Shown piece by piece: positions 1 to 10,288 of a stretch of DNA of 55,981 nt. Position 1 is the first letter of the stretch. Each line of letters starts with the position of its first letter. This DNA is from JABDGC01 sp964466595 (lineage in GTDB: Bacteria; Pseudomonadota; Gammaproteobacteria; DSM-16500), in assembly GCA_964466595.1 (NCBI GenBank), contig CAYXNR010000011.1, forward strand, positions 1 through 55,981, written 5' to 3'. The translations under genes were made by a program, and so were the position numbers. Below the pieces are notes generated by a model. That model saw nothing but the letters and a program-made list of their open reading frames with translations, was not told the origin of the DNA and ran no database searches.

Positions 1-1
1 G

Positions 2-3000
2 ACCTTAAATGCCAATACCATTTTAACAGCGAACAATGCGGGCGCGATTAATTTTGCAAGCATCTTAAATTCCTTTGATTCTACAGCGCGTAGTCTCAGC
101 TTAATAACGACAGGCACACAAACCTTTAATGGTGCAGTCGGTACTGCCAATGCTTTATTAAGTTTAACAACAGGCACAGGTGCTGTAGCTATTAACGGCG
201 CTGCTGTCACAACCTCGGGTGTGACTGGTCAAGTTTACAATGGTGCTGTAACCTTAGGAGCCGATACGACACTGACATCTAATGGCGGTAATCTCAGCTT
301 CCAAGCTACAGTCAATAGTATTCTTACAGGTGCCAAGAGTTTAACCCTGACGGCCGGGGCAGGAACGATCTCACTCAATGCGGCTATCGGTAATCTCTTT
401 GCTTTGAATAATTTCACCACTACACAGAGCGGCAGTAATAATTTGATTATTGCGAATCATATCACAGCTACAGGTGATATCAGTCTGACTACAAACGCTG
501 GATCGATTCAAGAAACCGGTAGTGGCGTATTAACAGCAAATTTACTGACTATCAACACAGCAACAGGCAGCTTATTGAATAATGCCAATGTCCTTTCCAG
601 CTTCGCTGCCACAAATTCTGGTGCGGGCTTCATTCAATTAACTAATACTTCAGCTTTACTCACCGTGACGGGAGTGACACAAAGTGGATCAGGAGATGTG
701 ACAATTAGTAATACAGCTGGTTTGACTCTCACTGGCCCCATCAATGCAGGAACGAACAATATTAATTTAAGCAGTGGTGCTACCCTCAGTGAAAGCGGTG
801 CAGGAACCTTGAATGGCAATAGCTTAACTACAAGCTCAGCTACGGGCACGCTCTTAAATGGTGCCAATACCATTCTTAACTTTAATGCCTCAAATACAGT
901 GAGTGGCGATATCCAACTGAGCAATACAGCCAGTCCTTTAACCATCACTGGCATAAGCCAAAGCGGTGCAGGTAATGTAGGGAATGTGAAAATTGATAAT
1001 GCCGGTTCAATCGATGTCAACGGTGCGGTGACCACACAGGGCAATGGCGGCTCGGTCAGTAATGAATTGGCTTGCGGCAGTGGTTTTGCCCAGGTCTGTA
1101 TGCTCAGCAATTCAGCTGATGATGTCTTAACAGTGAATTCCAGTATTGTGACCAATGGCGGCGATATTCATCTGGAAGCCCTTAATCCAAATTCACTGCC
1201 CATAGGACTGATTGTTAGTGCAAGCGCTGTTTTAGATACCACGCCCGGTACAGGCGGCGTATTAGATATACAGAATGGGGTACAAATTGTAACAGGCGCT
1301 ACACTGAATGTCGGAGCCGGATCAATTTTCTTAAAAGGTGCGACAGGCGTTTCACTCGATTTACTCTTAGGAACCCAAACCTTCTTAAGCTCACAAACTT
1401 TTTCTGCAGCGCGTAACATTATCATTTACGGTACGATCACCTTAGGCAATGGTGCGAATCTGACCCTGTTTGCTAATGCTGCTCTCCCTGGCAGTGTAGC
1501 AAACACTGGTGGTGTTTATGTTGAAAATACGGGATCGATTGTTTGCTTGAGCAGCGCTTCTTGTGGTGGAAATATTCTCATGCAGGGAACCAATCTCTTT
1601 AATATCGCTGGTCTACCTGCCAATACAGCTGTTGCTATTCAACAAGGCGGTTCGATTACGACAGGTGGTTCGATTTCAATGCTAGAGGCTTTAAATCAAA
1701 GCGGAAACATTCAGCTTGCCGGTAGTGTCCAAACCACTGGGCTCAATTCTTCGATTACACTTTCACCTTCCACCGTCATAGGAAATGGAACGATACAATT
1801 GTTAGCTAATCTCAGTACGAATAGTGGTAGCGTGAACTTTAATGCACCTGTTACCTTGCTTGATAATGTCAGCATCGATACCACCAATCCGGGTGGCAGC
1901 GCTTCTGCTGGTGGTGCTGTTAACTTCAATCGTACAATCGATGGTGCGAAAGCTTTAACAATTAATGCTGGAACAGCAGGTAATATCAGCTTTGCTCAGG
2001 CCGTAGGCGGCAGCACAGCTCTCGACAGTTTAACTGTGAGTGCTGCAAATTCTATCTTTATCAATGGAGCTGCTGTGACAACCAGCGGTGCTTCCGGTCA
2101 AGCTTACACTGGCGCCATAGTTTTAGGAGCAGATACCACACTCACTGCAAATAATGGCAGTCTCACGCTTCAAGGTTCTGTTGATAGCGATGCTATTCAA
2201 GCGCGAAGCTTGACTGTAATAGGAGAGGCAGGTGATATCACGATTGATGCCAGCATTGGCGACATACATGCTCTCAATAATTTTACAGCGACGAATAACG
2301 CTAGCCTAGGAAATATCACTGTTACGAGTGATCTTAATGCGCTCGGTAATATTAATATCACCACAGGTAACAATATAAATATTAATAATGGCAGCTTGAA
2401 TAGCAGTCATATCGTGACCTTAATTGGAACAGCGCTCAATGAAAGCGGTTTGGGTAGAATTCTGAACGCAGCTCAATTGCTCACAACTTCTGTCAGCGGA
2501 ACCAGTTTAACAGGCGCCAATACCGTTTCGAGCTTCACCGCAACGAATACTGGCGCAGGTCTCATTCAATTAACGAATACTGCTGCACCCTTAACGCTTG
2601 CGGGTATGACGCAAAGCGGTAGTGGTGCGATTACGATTAATAATACAGGTAGCTTGACTGTCACAGCGCCAATCACTGCGAATGGAAACAATGTAACGCT
2701 AGTGAGTACGGGGACACTCAGTCAAACAGGTGGGGGCCCAATTCAGAACAGCGCCTTGCTGACAACAAGCTCGGTGACTGGCTTGAGCTTGACTGCTGCA
2801 AATACAGTAGCAAGCTTGAATGCGACTAATACAGGTGTAGGCACAATACAGTTTAACAATACGGCTTCACCCTTAAGCCTTGCTGGTCTCATCCAAAGTG
2901 GCAGTGGCATGGTAAGCATTACGAACACAGGTAATCTCAGTATCACAGGCTCTGTGAATACCTATGCTAACTCGGTGAATTTAACAAGTACAGGAACAGT

Positions 3001-6000
3001 AACGGAAAGCGGCGCAGGGAAAATCACAAGTGGACTTTTAACAACTGTCACCGTAGGCGGCTTGAGTTTGAATGGCGCTAATGCAATCACCGGATTCAAT
3101 GTTGCCAATACCCTAGGCGGCGCCTTGCAATTGACGAACACAGCTTCACCTTTAACCATTACTGGCATCACCCAAAGTGGTACCGGTGATCTCACCATCT
3201 ATAATACGGGCAATTTGAGTATTAGCGGTCTCATTAATGTTACTGACAATATTGCCAATCTGACGAGTACTGCAAACATCGATGAGAATAGTAGTGGCTC
3301 AGTGAACGCCGCTATTTTAGCAACCGCTTCCGTGACAGGACTGAACTTAACTGGCGCCAATACTGTCTCCGTCTTCACGGCTAGCAACACAGGCCTAGGC
3401 AGCCTGCAATTTACCAATAGCGATCCGGCTTTAATCATCACCAATATCACACAAAGCGGTAGTGGTGATCTCACGATTAATAATACCGGCAACCTCTTGA
3501 TCAGCGGCCATATCAATGCGGGCAGCAACAATGTGAACTTGCTTACTACAGAAACACAGACAGAAACGGGTTCAGGTAGGATCACGGCTGCTCTCTTAAG
3601 CAGCTCAACAGAAGGTGGTTTCAGCTTGACTGGGGCGAATGCTGTGACAGCCTTTACTGCAACTAATATCAATGGTGGTGCGCTTGACTTAACGAATACG
3701 GTTCCTTTAACGCTCACCGCTGTTTCGCAAACAGGTAGTGGTGATCTCACGGTTAACAATACAGGTAATCTGAGTATCTCTGGCGCCCTTGATTTAAGCG
3801 GCAACAATATCAATCTAAGCAGCTCTGGAACCTTGAGTGAAAGTGGGGCCGGCTTGATTGAGGGCCTGAACTTGACGACCAGCGGAGTGACAGGCCTCAT
3901 CTTGAATGGTGCGAATACCATTTCGAATTTCACCGCCACCAATACCGGAGCGGGGGTGATGCAATTAACTAATACTGCCTCACCGCTCACGCTTTCTGGC
4001 ATCACACAAAGTGGTAGTGGTGCGATCACAATCAATAATACGGGTGATTTGAATCTAACAGCTGCAGTCGATGCAAATGGTAGTCAGATTAATTTAATTA
4101 CCACAGGCAGCTTGAGTCAAACTGCCGCTGGTGTGCTCAATAATGGTGGTTTGACAACGAGTTCCGTCACCGGTCAAATTTTGAATGAAGCCAATACAGT
4201 AACCAGTTTCAATGCGAGTAACACGGGACTCGGTAGCATTCAATTGACGAATACCGCAAGTTCCTTAACGCTCACCGGTATTTTACAAAGTGGTAGCGGC
4301 GCTGTGACTATTAATCAAGATGGCAATCTGCTGATTACAGGCTCTGTCAATCTGAATGGCAATAATCTGAATCTGGTCAGCACGGGTACGCTAAGCGAAT
4401 CGGGTGCAGGAAGTATTAATAGCCCGATCCTCACGCTAGCTTCTGTTGGTGGTTTTAGCTTGAATGGTGCAAATACAATAGCTAGCTTCAGTGCGAGCAA
4501 TACAGCGGGCGGTATGCTGCAATTAAGCAATACAGCTTCCCTCTTGACGATTACCGGCATCAGTCAAAGCGGTAGCGGCGATCTCACGATCAATAATACT
4601 GGCGACTTGAGCTTGACCGGTACACTTAATCTCAGTGGCAATAACGCTAATTTACAAAGTTCAGGAAGCTTGAATGAAGGTGGCGCAGCTGCAATCTCCG
4701 CGCTTAATCTGACAACGGCCTCCGTCAATGGCACAAGCTTGAATGGTTCGAATAGCGTAAGCGCCTGGACTGCGACCAATACAGCTTCAGGCGACCTGCA
4801 ATTAACCAATACAGGAGCGCTCACGATCAATGGTCTCAATGAGACTGGCGGTAATATTGTCGTGACGAATACAGGTAGTCTGCAATTGAATGGCGCAGCT
4901 CTCGCAGCTGCTCATGGCAATATTAGCTTGACGGCCAATGGTGCGACGAGCGATATCAATTTACATGCCAATGTAACAAGCACCTCCGGCACGATCGCAG
5001 TTACCGCCGGTAGACAAATTGTAGTAGCTGCAAATGCAGCTATTTATACCCAGGGTGCAGTTAACTTCATCGCAGCGCTCAACACCACCTTAAATAATGT
5101 GCTTGGTACCAACAGTCAACCAGTGGGTAGCCTGAGTATCAGCGGTCCTGCTATTTTAAATGGCGGCTCGATCTATACGACGGGCAACCAGAGCTATGAC
5201 GACAATATTAATTTAGGTCTAGCTACAGTCTTGACGAGTTTAAGCGGTACCCTCACTCTGAGCGGGTCAACCTTAGATGGTTCCGGTCAGGCTTTGACCT
5301 TGAGCAATACCGATGCGAATAGTCTCATTTCCAGTCTCATACAAAATCTGAGTGCCTTGACGAAAGATGGCAGTGGTACGCTATTCTTAAGTAACCCGGC
5401 CAATACCTATACTGGACAAACCACCATTCATGCCGGTGTTCTGAAAGTAGCGAAATTAGCGCTTGCAGGAAATACCAGCTCTCTCGGCACTGCTGGAACG
5501 ATCTTACTCGGTCAGGGATTCTCGACTACGCCGGCGACCTTATTAGATATCGGTGCTGCGGATAGTACTGATAGAACGATTCAGTTAACAGGCAGTGGCG
5601 CCATCAGCACGACTGGTCAATTAACCTTGATCGGTAGCAATTCAATTAATCCTGCTAGCTATGATCTCAGCTTTACCGGAACCGGCACCCTTATTCTTGA
5701 CAGTAGTTTTGGCTTTATGAGTACGCCTTTATCAATTTACACCAGCCCCGGCCATCACTTACAAATTAATATCAATGCTATTACAACCACAAGCAATCAA
5801 AGCTACCAGGGCTATGTTATTTTGAATACGAATCTCAGCTTGACCTCGGGCGCTGATCTCCTCTTAATGGGCGGTCTCTCTGGCGGTGCCAACACACTGA
5901 ATCTGATTGGGACCAGTGGGCAAAATCACGCCTTCTCCTTAGGCGGTACAGTGACCTTTAATACCGCTTCTTCTAATAATATAAGCGTCCAAGGAGATAA

Positions 6001-7108
6001 CCTCACGGTTAATACCCTTTCACTTTTGACTAACGATCCGGCCTTAACCTGGAACATCAATGGTATGTATACCGGTGAGGTCACCGTTTCTAGTAACAAC
6101 TATGGTGCTCATTTCGCTGGAGTTCAGAAAGTGATTGGCGGTTCAGCCAATGATACCTTTGTGATGACAGATGCAAGCAGTCTCAGTTATCTTTCAGGCG
6201 GTACGGGCACAGCCAATACGCTGGATTATACAAATTATATGAGCGGTTCTGTCTATGTGAACATGACGACTCAGATGGCCACGAATTTAAGTCAAGGCTT
6301 TAGCGGTATTCAAATCTTTAATGGCAGTACAACAAATAATTCCTTAAATAACTTTACGGGCTACAATAATGGCGGCGATTGGGCTGTGACCAGTTCGTAT
6401 AGTGGTACCTATAATAATTATGGCAATACCTATTACTTCCATAACTTCCCCAATTTGTCGAGTGGCGGCGGTAATGATTCCTTTACGATTCATCTGAATG
6501 GTAATGAACGCATGCTAAATGGTGCGGCTACACCGAACTCGAGTGTACAAAATACCCTAATCCTGCCCGATGGCAAACCCAATCTGCTTATTTTTGGCAG
6601 CGATGCGCGAAAGGGCTGTTTTGCAAGCGGCGTTGCCGGCGGCTGTTTGAATGATCCAGTTAACTTCAGTGGCTTTAATGCCGTGGTCAGTACGAACGGA
6701 CCGAGTGGGGGAGACCAGGTTAGCTTTAGTGGTAGTTTACATGGACCCGCTTTATTAGACCGTACCAATGGCATTGTCATAGTCGATAATTTGCCCATTC
6801 AATTACAAGGCTTCAACATGTATGGTGATACTACCTTCCTCGGCTATTTCCAGAATGTTCTCGGTCCTTTACAGTCTGGTGCTTTGAGTACAGTAACCAC
6901 CCAGTCTACTAATGAAATGAACTCTTCAGATGATCTCGATCCCGAGACCTCTACCGTGAATACCAAAGATGATGGCGCAACACCTTTAATTAAGAAAGCA
7001 GCCAATGCTTCCACCATCGATAAAAATCTCAATGGTATTAGCTCGAGTCAAGAATCGCTTATTCAACAAACTAAAACTGAAACCACGGTAACGACCATCT
7101 GTCCTTAA
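2..7108 (+). CDS. Giant repeat-rich adhesin-like exoprotein, 3' part (5' end outside window)
   Basis: The reading frame is open from the first bases of the window, so the N-terminus and any secretion signal lie to the left. The visible 2369 or so residues are rich in Gly, Ser, Thr and Asn, as in filamentous-haemagglutinin-like beta-helix proteins. A tandem repeat of about 93 residues (279 bp) can be followed by the recurring NGANTV-type motif, with the equivalent codon at 2516, 2798, 3077, 3356, 3635, 3911, 4190, 4469 and 4748, and an earlier pair at 584 and 863. Near 5380-5450 is a passenger-associated (PATR-like) unit, GSGTLFLSNPANTYTGQTT. A GGSANDTF motif near 6140 resembles Ca-binding haemolysin-type repeats. 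The C-terminus is hydrophilic and has no autotransporter beta-barrel. Export by a two-partner system is therefore my inference; no TpsB-type gene is in the window. It is paralogous to the protein at the right edge. Confidence 0.85.
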   Translation, partial: TLNANTILTANNAGAINFASILNSFDSTARSLSLITTGTQTFNGAVGTANALLSLTTGTGAVAINGAAVTTSGVTGQVYNGAVTLGADTTLTSNGGNLSFQATVNSILTGAKSLTLTAGAGTISLNAAIGNLFALNNFTTTQSGSNNLIIANHITATGDISLTTNAGSIQETGSGVLTANLLTINTATGSLLNNANVLSSFAATNSGAGFIQLTNTSALLTVTGVTQSGSGDVTISNTAGLTLTGPINAGTNNINLSSGATLSESGAGTLNGNSLTTSSATGTLLNGANTILNFNASNTVSGDIQLSNTASPLTITGISQSGAGNVGNVKIDNAGSIDVNGAVTTQGNGGSVSNELACGSGFAQVCMLSNSADDVLTVNSSIVTNGGDIHLEALNPNSLPIGLIVSASAVLDTTPGTGGVLDIQNGVQIVTGATLNVGAGSIFLKGATGVSLDLLLGTQTFLSSQTFSAARNIIIYGTITLGNGANLTLFANAALPGSVANTGGVYVENTGSIVCLSSASCGGNILMQGTNLFNIAGLPANTAVAIQQGGSITTGGSISMLEALNQSGNIQLAGSVQTTGLNSSITLSPSTVIGNGTIQLLANLSTNSGSVNFNAPVTLLDNVSIDTTNPGGSASAGGAVNFNRTIDGAKALTINAGTAGNISFAQAVGGSTALDSLTVSAANSIFINGAAVTTSGASGQAYTGAIVLGADTTLTANNGSLTLQGSVDSDAIQARSLTVIGEAGDITIDASIGDIHALNNFTATNNASLGNITVTSDLNALGNINITTGNNININNGSLNSSHIVTLIGTALNESGLGRILNAAQLLTTSVSGTSLTGANTVSSFTATNTGAGLIQLTNTAAPLTLAGMTQSGSGAITINNTGSLTVTAPITANGNNVTLVSTGTLSQTGGGPIQNSALLTTSSVTGLSLTAANTVASLNATNTGVGTIQFNNTASPLSLAGLIQSGSGMVSITNTGNLSITGSVNTYANSVNLTSTGTVTESGAGKITSGLLTTVTVGGLSLNGANAITGFNVANTLGGALQLTNTASPLTITGITQSGTGDLTIYNTGNLSISGLINVTDNIANLTSTANIDENSSGSVNAAILATASVTGLNLTGANTVSVFTASNTGLGSLQFTNSDPALIITNITQSGSGDLTINNTGNLLISGHINAGSNNVNLLTTETQTETGSGRITAALLSSSTEGGFSLTGANAVTAFTATNINGGALDLTNTVPLTLTAVSQTGSGDLTVNNTGNLSISGALDLSGNNINLSSSGTLSESGAGLIEGLNLTTSGVTGLILNGANTISNFTATNTGAGVMQLTNTASPLTLSGITQSGSGAITINNTGDLNLTAAVDANGSQINLITTGSLSQTAAGVLNNGGLTTSSVTGQILNEANTVTSFNASNTGLGSIQLTNTASSLTLTGILQSGSGAVTINQDGNLLITGSVNLNGNNLNLVSTGTLSESGAGSINSPILTLASVGGFSLNGANTIASFSASNTAGGMLQLSNTASLLTITGISQSGSGDLTINNTGDLSLTGTLNLSGNNANLQSSGSLNEGGAAAISALNLTTASVNGTSLNGSNSVSAWTATNTASGDLQLTNTGALTINGLNETGGNIVVTNTGSLQLNGAALAAAHGNISLTANGATSDINLHANVTSTSGTIAVTAGRQIVVAANAAIYTQGAVNFIAALNTTLNNVLGTNSQPVGSLSISGPAILNGGSIYTTGNQSYDDNINLGLATVLTSLSGTLTLSGSTLDGSGQALTLSNTDANSLISSLIQNLSALTKDGSGTLFLSNPANTYTGQTTIHAGVLKVAKLALAGNTSSLGTAGTILLGQGFSTTPATLLDIGAADSTDRTIQLTGSGAISTTGQLTLIGSNSINPASYDLSFTGTGTLILDSSFGFMSTPLSIYTSPGHHLQININAITTTSNQSYQGYVILNTNLSLTSGADLLLMGGLSGGANTLNLIGTSGQNHAFSLGGTVTFNTASSNNISVQGDNLTVNTLSLLTNDPALTWNINGMYTGEVTVSSNNYGAHFAGVQKVIGGSANDTFVMTDASSLSYLSGGTGTANTLDYTNYMSGSVYVNMTTQMATNLSQGFSGIQIFNGSTTNNSLNNFTGYNNGGDWAVTSSYSGTYNNYGNTYYFHNFPNLSSGGGNDSFTIHLNGNERMLNGAATPNSSVQNTLILPDGKPNLLIFGSDARKGCFASGVAGGCLNDPVNFSGFNAVVSTNGPSGGDQVSFSGSLHGPALLDRTNGIVIVDNLPIQLQGFNMYGDTTFLGYFQNVLGPLQSGALSTVTTQSTNEMNSSDDLDPETSTVNTKDDGATPLIKKAANASTIDKNLNGISSSQESLIQQTKTETTVTTICP
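2440..4850 (+). repeat. Tandem 279-bp coding repeats (93-residue units)
   Basis: At least nine consecutive units within the left adhesin gene. The same codon of the NGANTV motif recurs at steps of 282, 279, 279, 279, 276, 279, 279 and 279 bp. Each unit has the order LTTSSVTG, LNGANTV, LTNTASPLT, SGSGDLTINNTG, LTSTGTLSESGAG, with synonymous and conservative drift between units. The near-constant length suggests a fixed number of beta-helix coils per unit and growth by unequal exchange. Confidence 0.85.
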
Positions 7109-7139
7109 GAAAGAGAGACGCCAGTCCACAAACTTAGGG

Positions 7140-7145
7140 TATAAT
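7140..7145 (+). promoter_or_regulatory. Possible -10 box for the cyclase gene
   Basis: A perfect TATAAT lies 37 bp before the cyclase ATG, between the adhesin stop and the cyclase start. No good -35 is seen at the right distance (GACGCC-like), so the cyclase could be transcribed alone or by read-through from the adhesin gene. Confidence 0.4.
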
Positions 7146-7182
7146 AGAGAAATCTCAAGCGTACAAGGATTGACGCCCAACC

Positions 7183-9396
7183 ATGAATAAAAGATTACCG
7201 ATTGTGGTAGGCTTACTTATTCTACTTCTCTTTGTCTGGCTTTCCATTACCACGAATTCTCCTGTGCGCTATGTTTTAACGCGTTTGAATAATATTTTTT
7301 ATGATATTGAATTAAGCATGCATCTCTGGATGCATCCCAAGCTTGCCAAAGGACCGGTCGCGATCGTAGATGTGGATGATCTCAGCTTAAAAGAATTAGG
7401 ACGTTGGCCCTGGCCTCGTTCTTTGCTCGCCAAGCTGATTGATCAATTAAAGCAGCAGGGTGTTGTGGTCATCGCGACGGACATGATGTTTGCCGAACCA
7501 GATGTCAATGTGGTGAGCAGCATTAGCGCTACACTCGAGCTTAAAAAATTAAATACCCCCGTCGTGCAAGCTGCCTTAAATCAAATTGTCTCTGATTTTG
7601 AGCAGGATGGTATTTTTGCACGGAGTTTACAAAACATCGATACGGTGCTCGGCATGGTTTTTTTGCCGCACCAACAACAACAGGGCTTATTGCCGCAGCC
7701 TCTCTTAATCTTAACGCCGCAACAAGAGCGAGAACTATCTATTCCCCGTGCGGTTGGTTATATCTCGAATGTTCCCGTTATTGAATCGGCAGTAAAAAGT
7801 GCAGGCTTTTTAAATATTTTTCCAGATGGCGACGGGGTTATTCGTCGCGCACCGCTTCTCATGCGTTTTCAAAAAAACGTCTATCCTGCGCTCAGCCTCG
7901 AAGCAGTACGACGCTATCTCTTAATCAAGCAGCTTGAACTCGAAACCCCTTATTATGGCTCAACGATTCGCCTCGAAGGTATTAAAATAGGAGGCATTTT
8001 TATTCCCACAGATGATAGGGGTGAGGCTCTCATCCCCTTTATTGGCAAAAGTTATTCCTTCCCTTATTATTCCGCAGTCGAGGTCCTGCAAGGCAAGCTT
8101 CCTCCTCAGGCTTTAGAAGGCAAGTTAGTTTTTATTGGTACCTCTGCTACCGGTGAAGGTGATATTAAAGCAACAGCAGTGGAGAAGGTTTTTCCCGGTG
8201 TGGAGGTTCAGGCGACCATTGCCAATGGTATCCTCACGCATTACTTCCCCTATTCCCCGCCTTGGGCCAAAGGCGCAGAAGTTGTTTTTACTGTTTTTAT
8301 CGGCTTACTCGCCGCTATTTTCTTTCCCTATCTTGGCCCCATTATGGTGTCAGCCTTGATGGTGAGTATGCCGCTCGCCTTTATCATCTTTCTTTTTGCA
8401 GAAGAATGGGTATGGCATAAAACCGGATTTATTTTTTCTACTTTCCTGCCCACAGCCCTCATTATCGTCTTAGCGACCTTCAATATTATTTATGGCTATT
8501 TATTTGAAGCACGAAAGCGCAAGCGCCTTCGGAGTATGTTCGGTCAGTATGTGCCGAAAAAACATATTGATGCTATGCTGAAGGCCAAAGGTAATTTCGG
8601 CATGCTGGGTGATGACCGTGACATGACCGTTTTATTCGCTGATATTCGTGGTTTTACGACAATTTCAGAGGGGATGAAAGCACAGGAATTAAAAGAAATG
8701 TTGAATTTCTTTTTTACACCCATGACAGAAGTCATTTTTAAGCACAAGGGAACAATTGATAAATATGTCGGTGATTTAATCATGGCTTTTTGGGGCGCGC
8801 CTTTGAAAGATAAGTCCCATGCTGCTCATGCGCTCGCAGCCGCACTCGAGATGCAGGAAACTATTGTGAAAATGGCATCGGAATTAGAGAGTCGGAAGTG
8901 GCCAAAAATCGAAATGGGAATTGGTTTAAATAGCGGCATGATGAGTGTCGGAGACATGGGCTCAAAATTCCGCCGCAATTACACCGTTTTAGGTGATGAG
9001 GTTAATTTAGCTTCCCGTGTTGAAGGGCTCACCAAATATTATGGCGTAGCAGTCATCACCACCGAACAGACTCAAAATAATCAAGCCGAATATATTTTCA
9101 GACAACTCGATCGCGTTCGTGTGAAAGGTAAAAAAGCAGGCGTGAATATTTATGAGGTGCTGACTAAAGCAAAAAGCGCGAGTCCCGCTCTTCTACAAGA
9201 ATTAGAAGAACATCAGCAAGCGATGCAATTGTATTTCGAAGAGCATTTTCAAGAGGCCGAAAAACTTTTTTCCAAACTAGCCAAAACTTATCCAAATCAA
9301 AAAATATATCAACTCTATTTAGAACGCTTAGCCATCTTTAAAAAAACCCCTCCGCCTGCGAATTGGGACGGGGTTTATACCCATACGACAAAGTAG
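7183..9396 (+). CDS. CHASE2-domain class III adenylate cyclase, membrane-bound
   Basis: Makes cAMP from ATP in response to an extracytoplasmic signal (family knowledge). The 737-residue chain has an N-terminal membrane anchor (about 6-24), a CHASE2 sensor domain (about 30-350, with the typical VDVDDLSLKELGRWPWPR and GVEVQATIANGIL stretches), three membrane helices (about 362-445), then the cyclase catalytic domain. Metal-binding aspartates are D487 in FADIRGFT and D531 in KYVGDLIMAFWG. The base-selecting pair is K527 and T601 (NYTVLGDE), the arrangement of class IIIb adenylate cyclases, and the transition-state residues N608 and R612 are in VNLASR, so it looks fully active. A TPR-like tail follows. 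The start has a weak AAGGA about 14 bases upstream. It follows the adhesin gene by 74 bp and converges with the FecR gene, a neighbourhood that suggests control or sensing of surface adhesion. Confidence 0.92.
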   Translation: MNKRLPIVVGLLILLLFVWLSITTNSPVRYVLTRLNNIFYDIELSMHLWMHPKLAKGPVAIVDVDDLSLKELGRWPWPRSLLAKLIDQLKQQGVVVIATDMMFAEPDVNVVSSISATLELKKLNTPVVQAALNQIVSDFEQDGIFARSLQNIDTVLGMVFLPHQQQQGLLPQPLLILTPQQERELSIPRAVGYISNVPVIESAVKSAGFLNIFPDGDGVIRRAPLLMRFQKNVYPALSLEAVRRYLLIKQLELETPYYGSTIRLEGIKIGGIFIPTDDRGEALIPFIGKSYSFPYYSAVEVLQGKLPPQALEGKLVFIGTSATGEGDIKATAVEKVFPGVEVQATIANGILTHYFPYSPPWAKGAEVVFTVFIGLLAAIFFPYLGPIMVSALMVSMPLAFIIFLFAEEWVWHKTGFIFSTFLPTALIIVLATFNIIYGYLFEARKRKRLRSMFGQYVPKKHIDAMLKAKGNFGMLGDDRDMTVLFADIRGFTTISEGMKAQELKEMLNFFFTPMTEVIFKHKGTIDKYVGDLIMAFWGAPLKDKSHAAHALAAALEMQETIVKMASELESRKWPKIEMGIGLNSGMMSVGDMGSKFRRNYTVLGDEVNLASRVEGLTKYYGVAVITTEQTQNNQAEYIFRQLDRVRVKGKKAGVNIYEVLTKAKSASPALLQELEEHQQAMQLYFEEHFQEAEKLFSKLAKTYPNQKIYQLYLERLAIFKKTPPPANWDGVYTHTTK

Positions 9397-9408
9397 GGGT
9401 CACTAATT

Positions 9409-10215
9409 CTAATTAATCAAAATCCCACAATTTCCACCACCACCTCCTTTACCAGGAGGCGGTGCATTCGCAGGGGTTAAAGTCGGTGGATTGTCTAAGA
9501 TATCCGGCGGGGATTTAGATAAAACAGCCTTAGTTGAATAGCTCGCTACGGAGGCATAAGGCGTTTCTGGGGTTACATTAAAGTTACCGGCGGCATTAGA
9601 GAGCACCAGCCCTCGACCATGTAGCAGACCAAAGGCGCAGGGGCCCGGGATTCTAGGACAGCTACCTTGAAAATCAGTTCCACGAACACCAATGGTTGCT
9701 ACTGGTGTTTTAACCTGATAATTAGCCGGAGCTGCTTTGGCGACAAAACCCGTCACGGCACGAAACCCGCCTTTGAGCAAATTCATGACTGACTGTCCAC
9801 CTTGCTCCGGTTTTTCCTGATTAAAATAATATTGTTCAATGACAAAGGTTGAGCCTGGATTCAGTGTGACCATGCTGTTATCTGTAAAAGCAAGTTGTCC
9901 AGAGCCACTGGAATCCGTAACGATCGTATCTTTTTCATAAACCATTGAGCCGCGTGCTAGTATTCGCGGTGTTTGCTCAGGGTAAGTTGCCTTAACAGCT
10001 CCGCTTACCCAGACAATTTGTCCGGCAGGCTGTAGCTTCGAGTCTTTTATAGAAGAAGCGCTAGGGTTTGCTGATGAGGGAGGAGTTGCTGCTGTCGCTG
10101 GGGTCGGCTGAACTTCAAAGCCACCTTCTGTTTGAAAGCCCTCTTGGCTCAAGGCCACAGAGGTCGCGAAGAGGCAAAGCAAGATAAAAAAGAGAAGCTT
10201 GCGGTTCTGGGTCAT
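9409..10215 (-). CDS. Secreted FecR-domain protein
   Basis: A 268-residue exported protein. The ATG at 10215 is chosen because it gives a clean signal peptide (MTQNRK, then a hydrophobic run, cleavage near ALS-QEG at about 23-24) and has AAAGGA eight or so bases upstream; an upstream in-frame start at 10263 would bury the signal. After a Pro/Ala linker (about 35-60) comes a FecR-type domain (about 67-210), with the late ATIGVRGTDF motif at 173-182. The tail is Pro-rich and ends in a Gly run, NCGILIN. This architecture is not the sigma-regulating FecR of iron uptake: there is no membrane helix or cytoplasmic domain. FecR-domain proteins of this kind are often found beside CHASE2 cyclases and large haemagglutinin-like proteins, as here. 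Its role, perhaps in surface assembly or envelope sensing, is inferred. Confidence 0.85.
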   Translation of the reverse strand: MTQNRKLLFFILLCLFATSVALSQEGFQTEGGFEVQPTPATAATPPSSANPSASSIKDSKLQPAGQIVWVSGAVKATYPEQTPRILARGSMVYEKDTIVTDSSGSGQLAFTDNSMVTLNPGSTFVIEQYYFNQEKPEQGGQSVMNLLKGGFRAVTGFVAKAAPANYQVKTPVATIGVRGTDFQGSCPRIPGPCAFGLLHGRGLVLSNAAGNFNVTPETPYASVASYSTKAVLSKSPPDILDNPPTLTPANAPPPGKGGGGGNCGILIN

Positions 10216-10288
10216 GGCTTTAGTCCTTTCACTGATCCTTGGGCTTGACAAGTCAATTACCAACCTAGCCTTTTATTTTACACTTTCC

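Noticed and set aside
634..4839. Several long minus-strand reading frames inside the left adhesin gene, rich in Pro, Val and Leu
   Set aside because: They are mirror frames of Gly/Thr/Asn-rich repeats, have no ribosome-binding sites, and repeat with the 279-bp unit. The same applies to the plus-strand frames inside the right adhesin gene.
2440..4850. Possible CRISPR-like array
   Set aside because: The units are contiguous coding repeats of 279 bp with no spacer structure and an intact reading frame.
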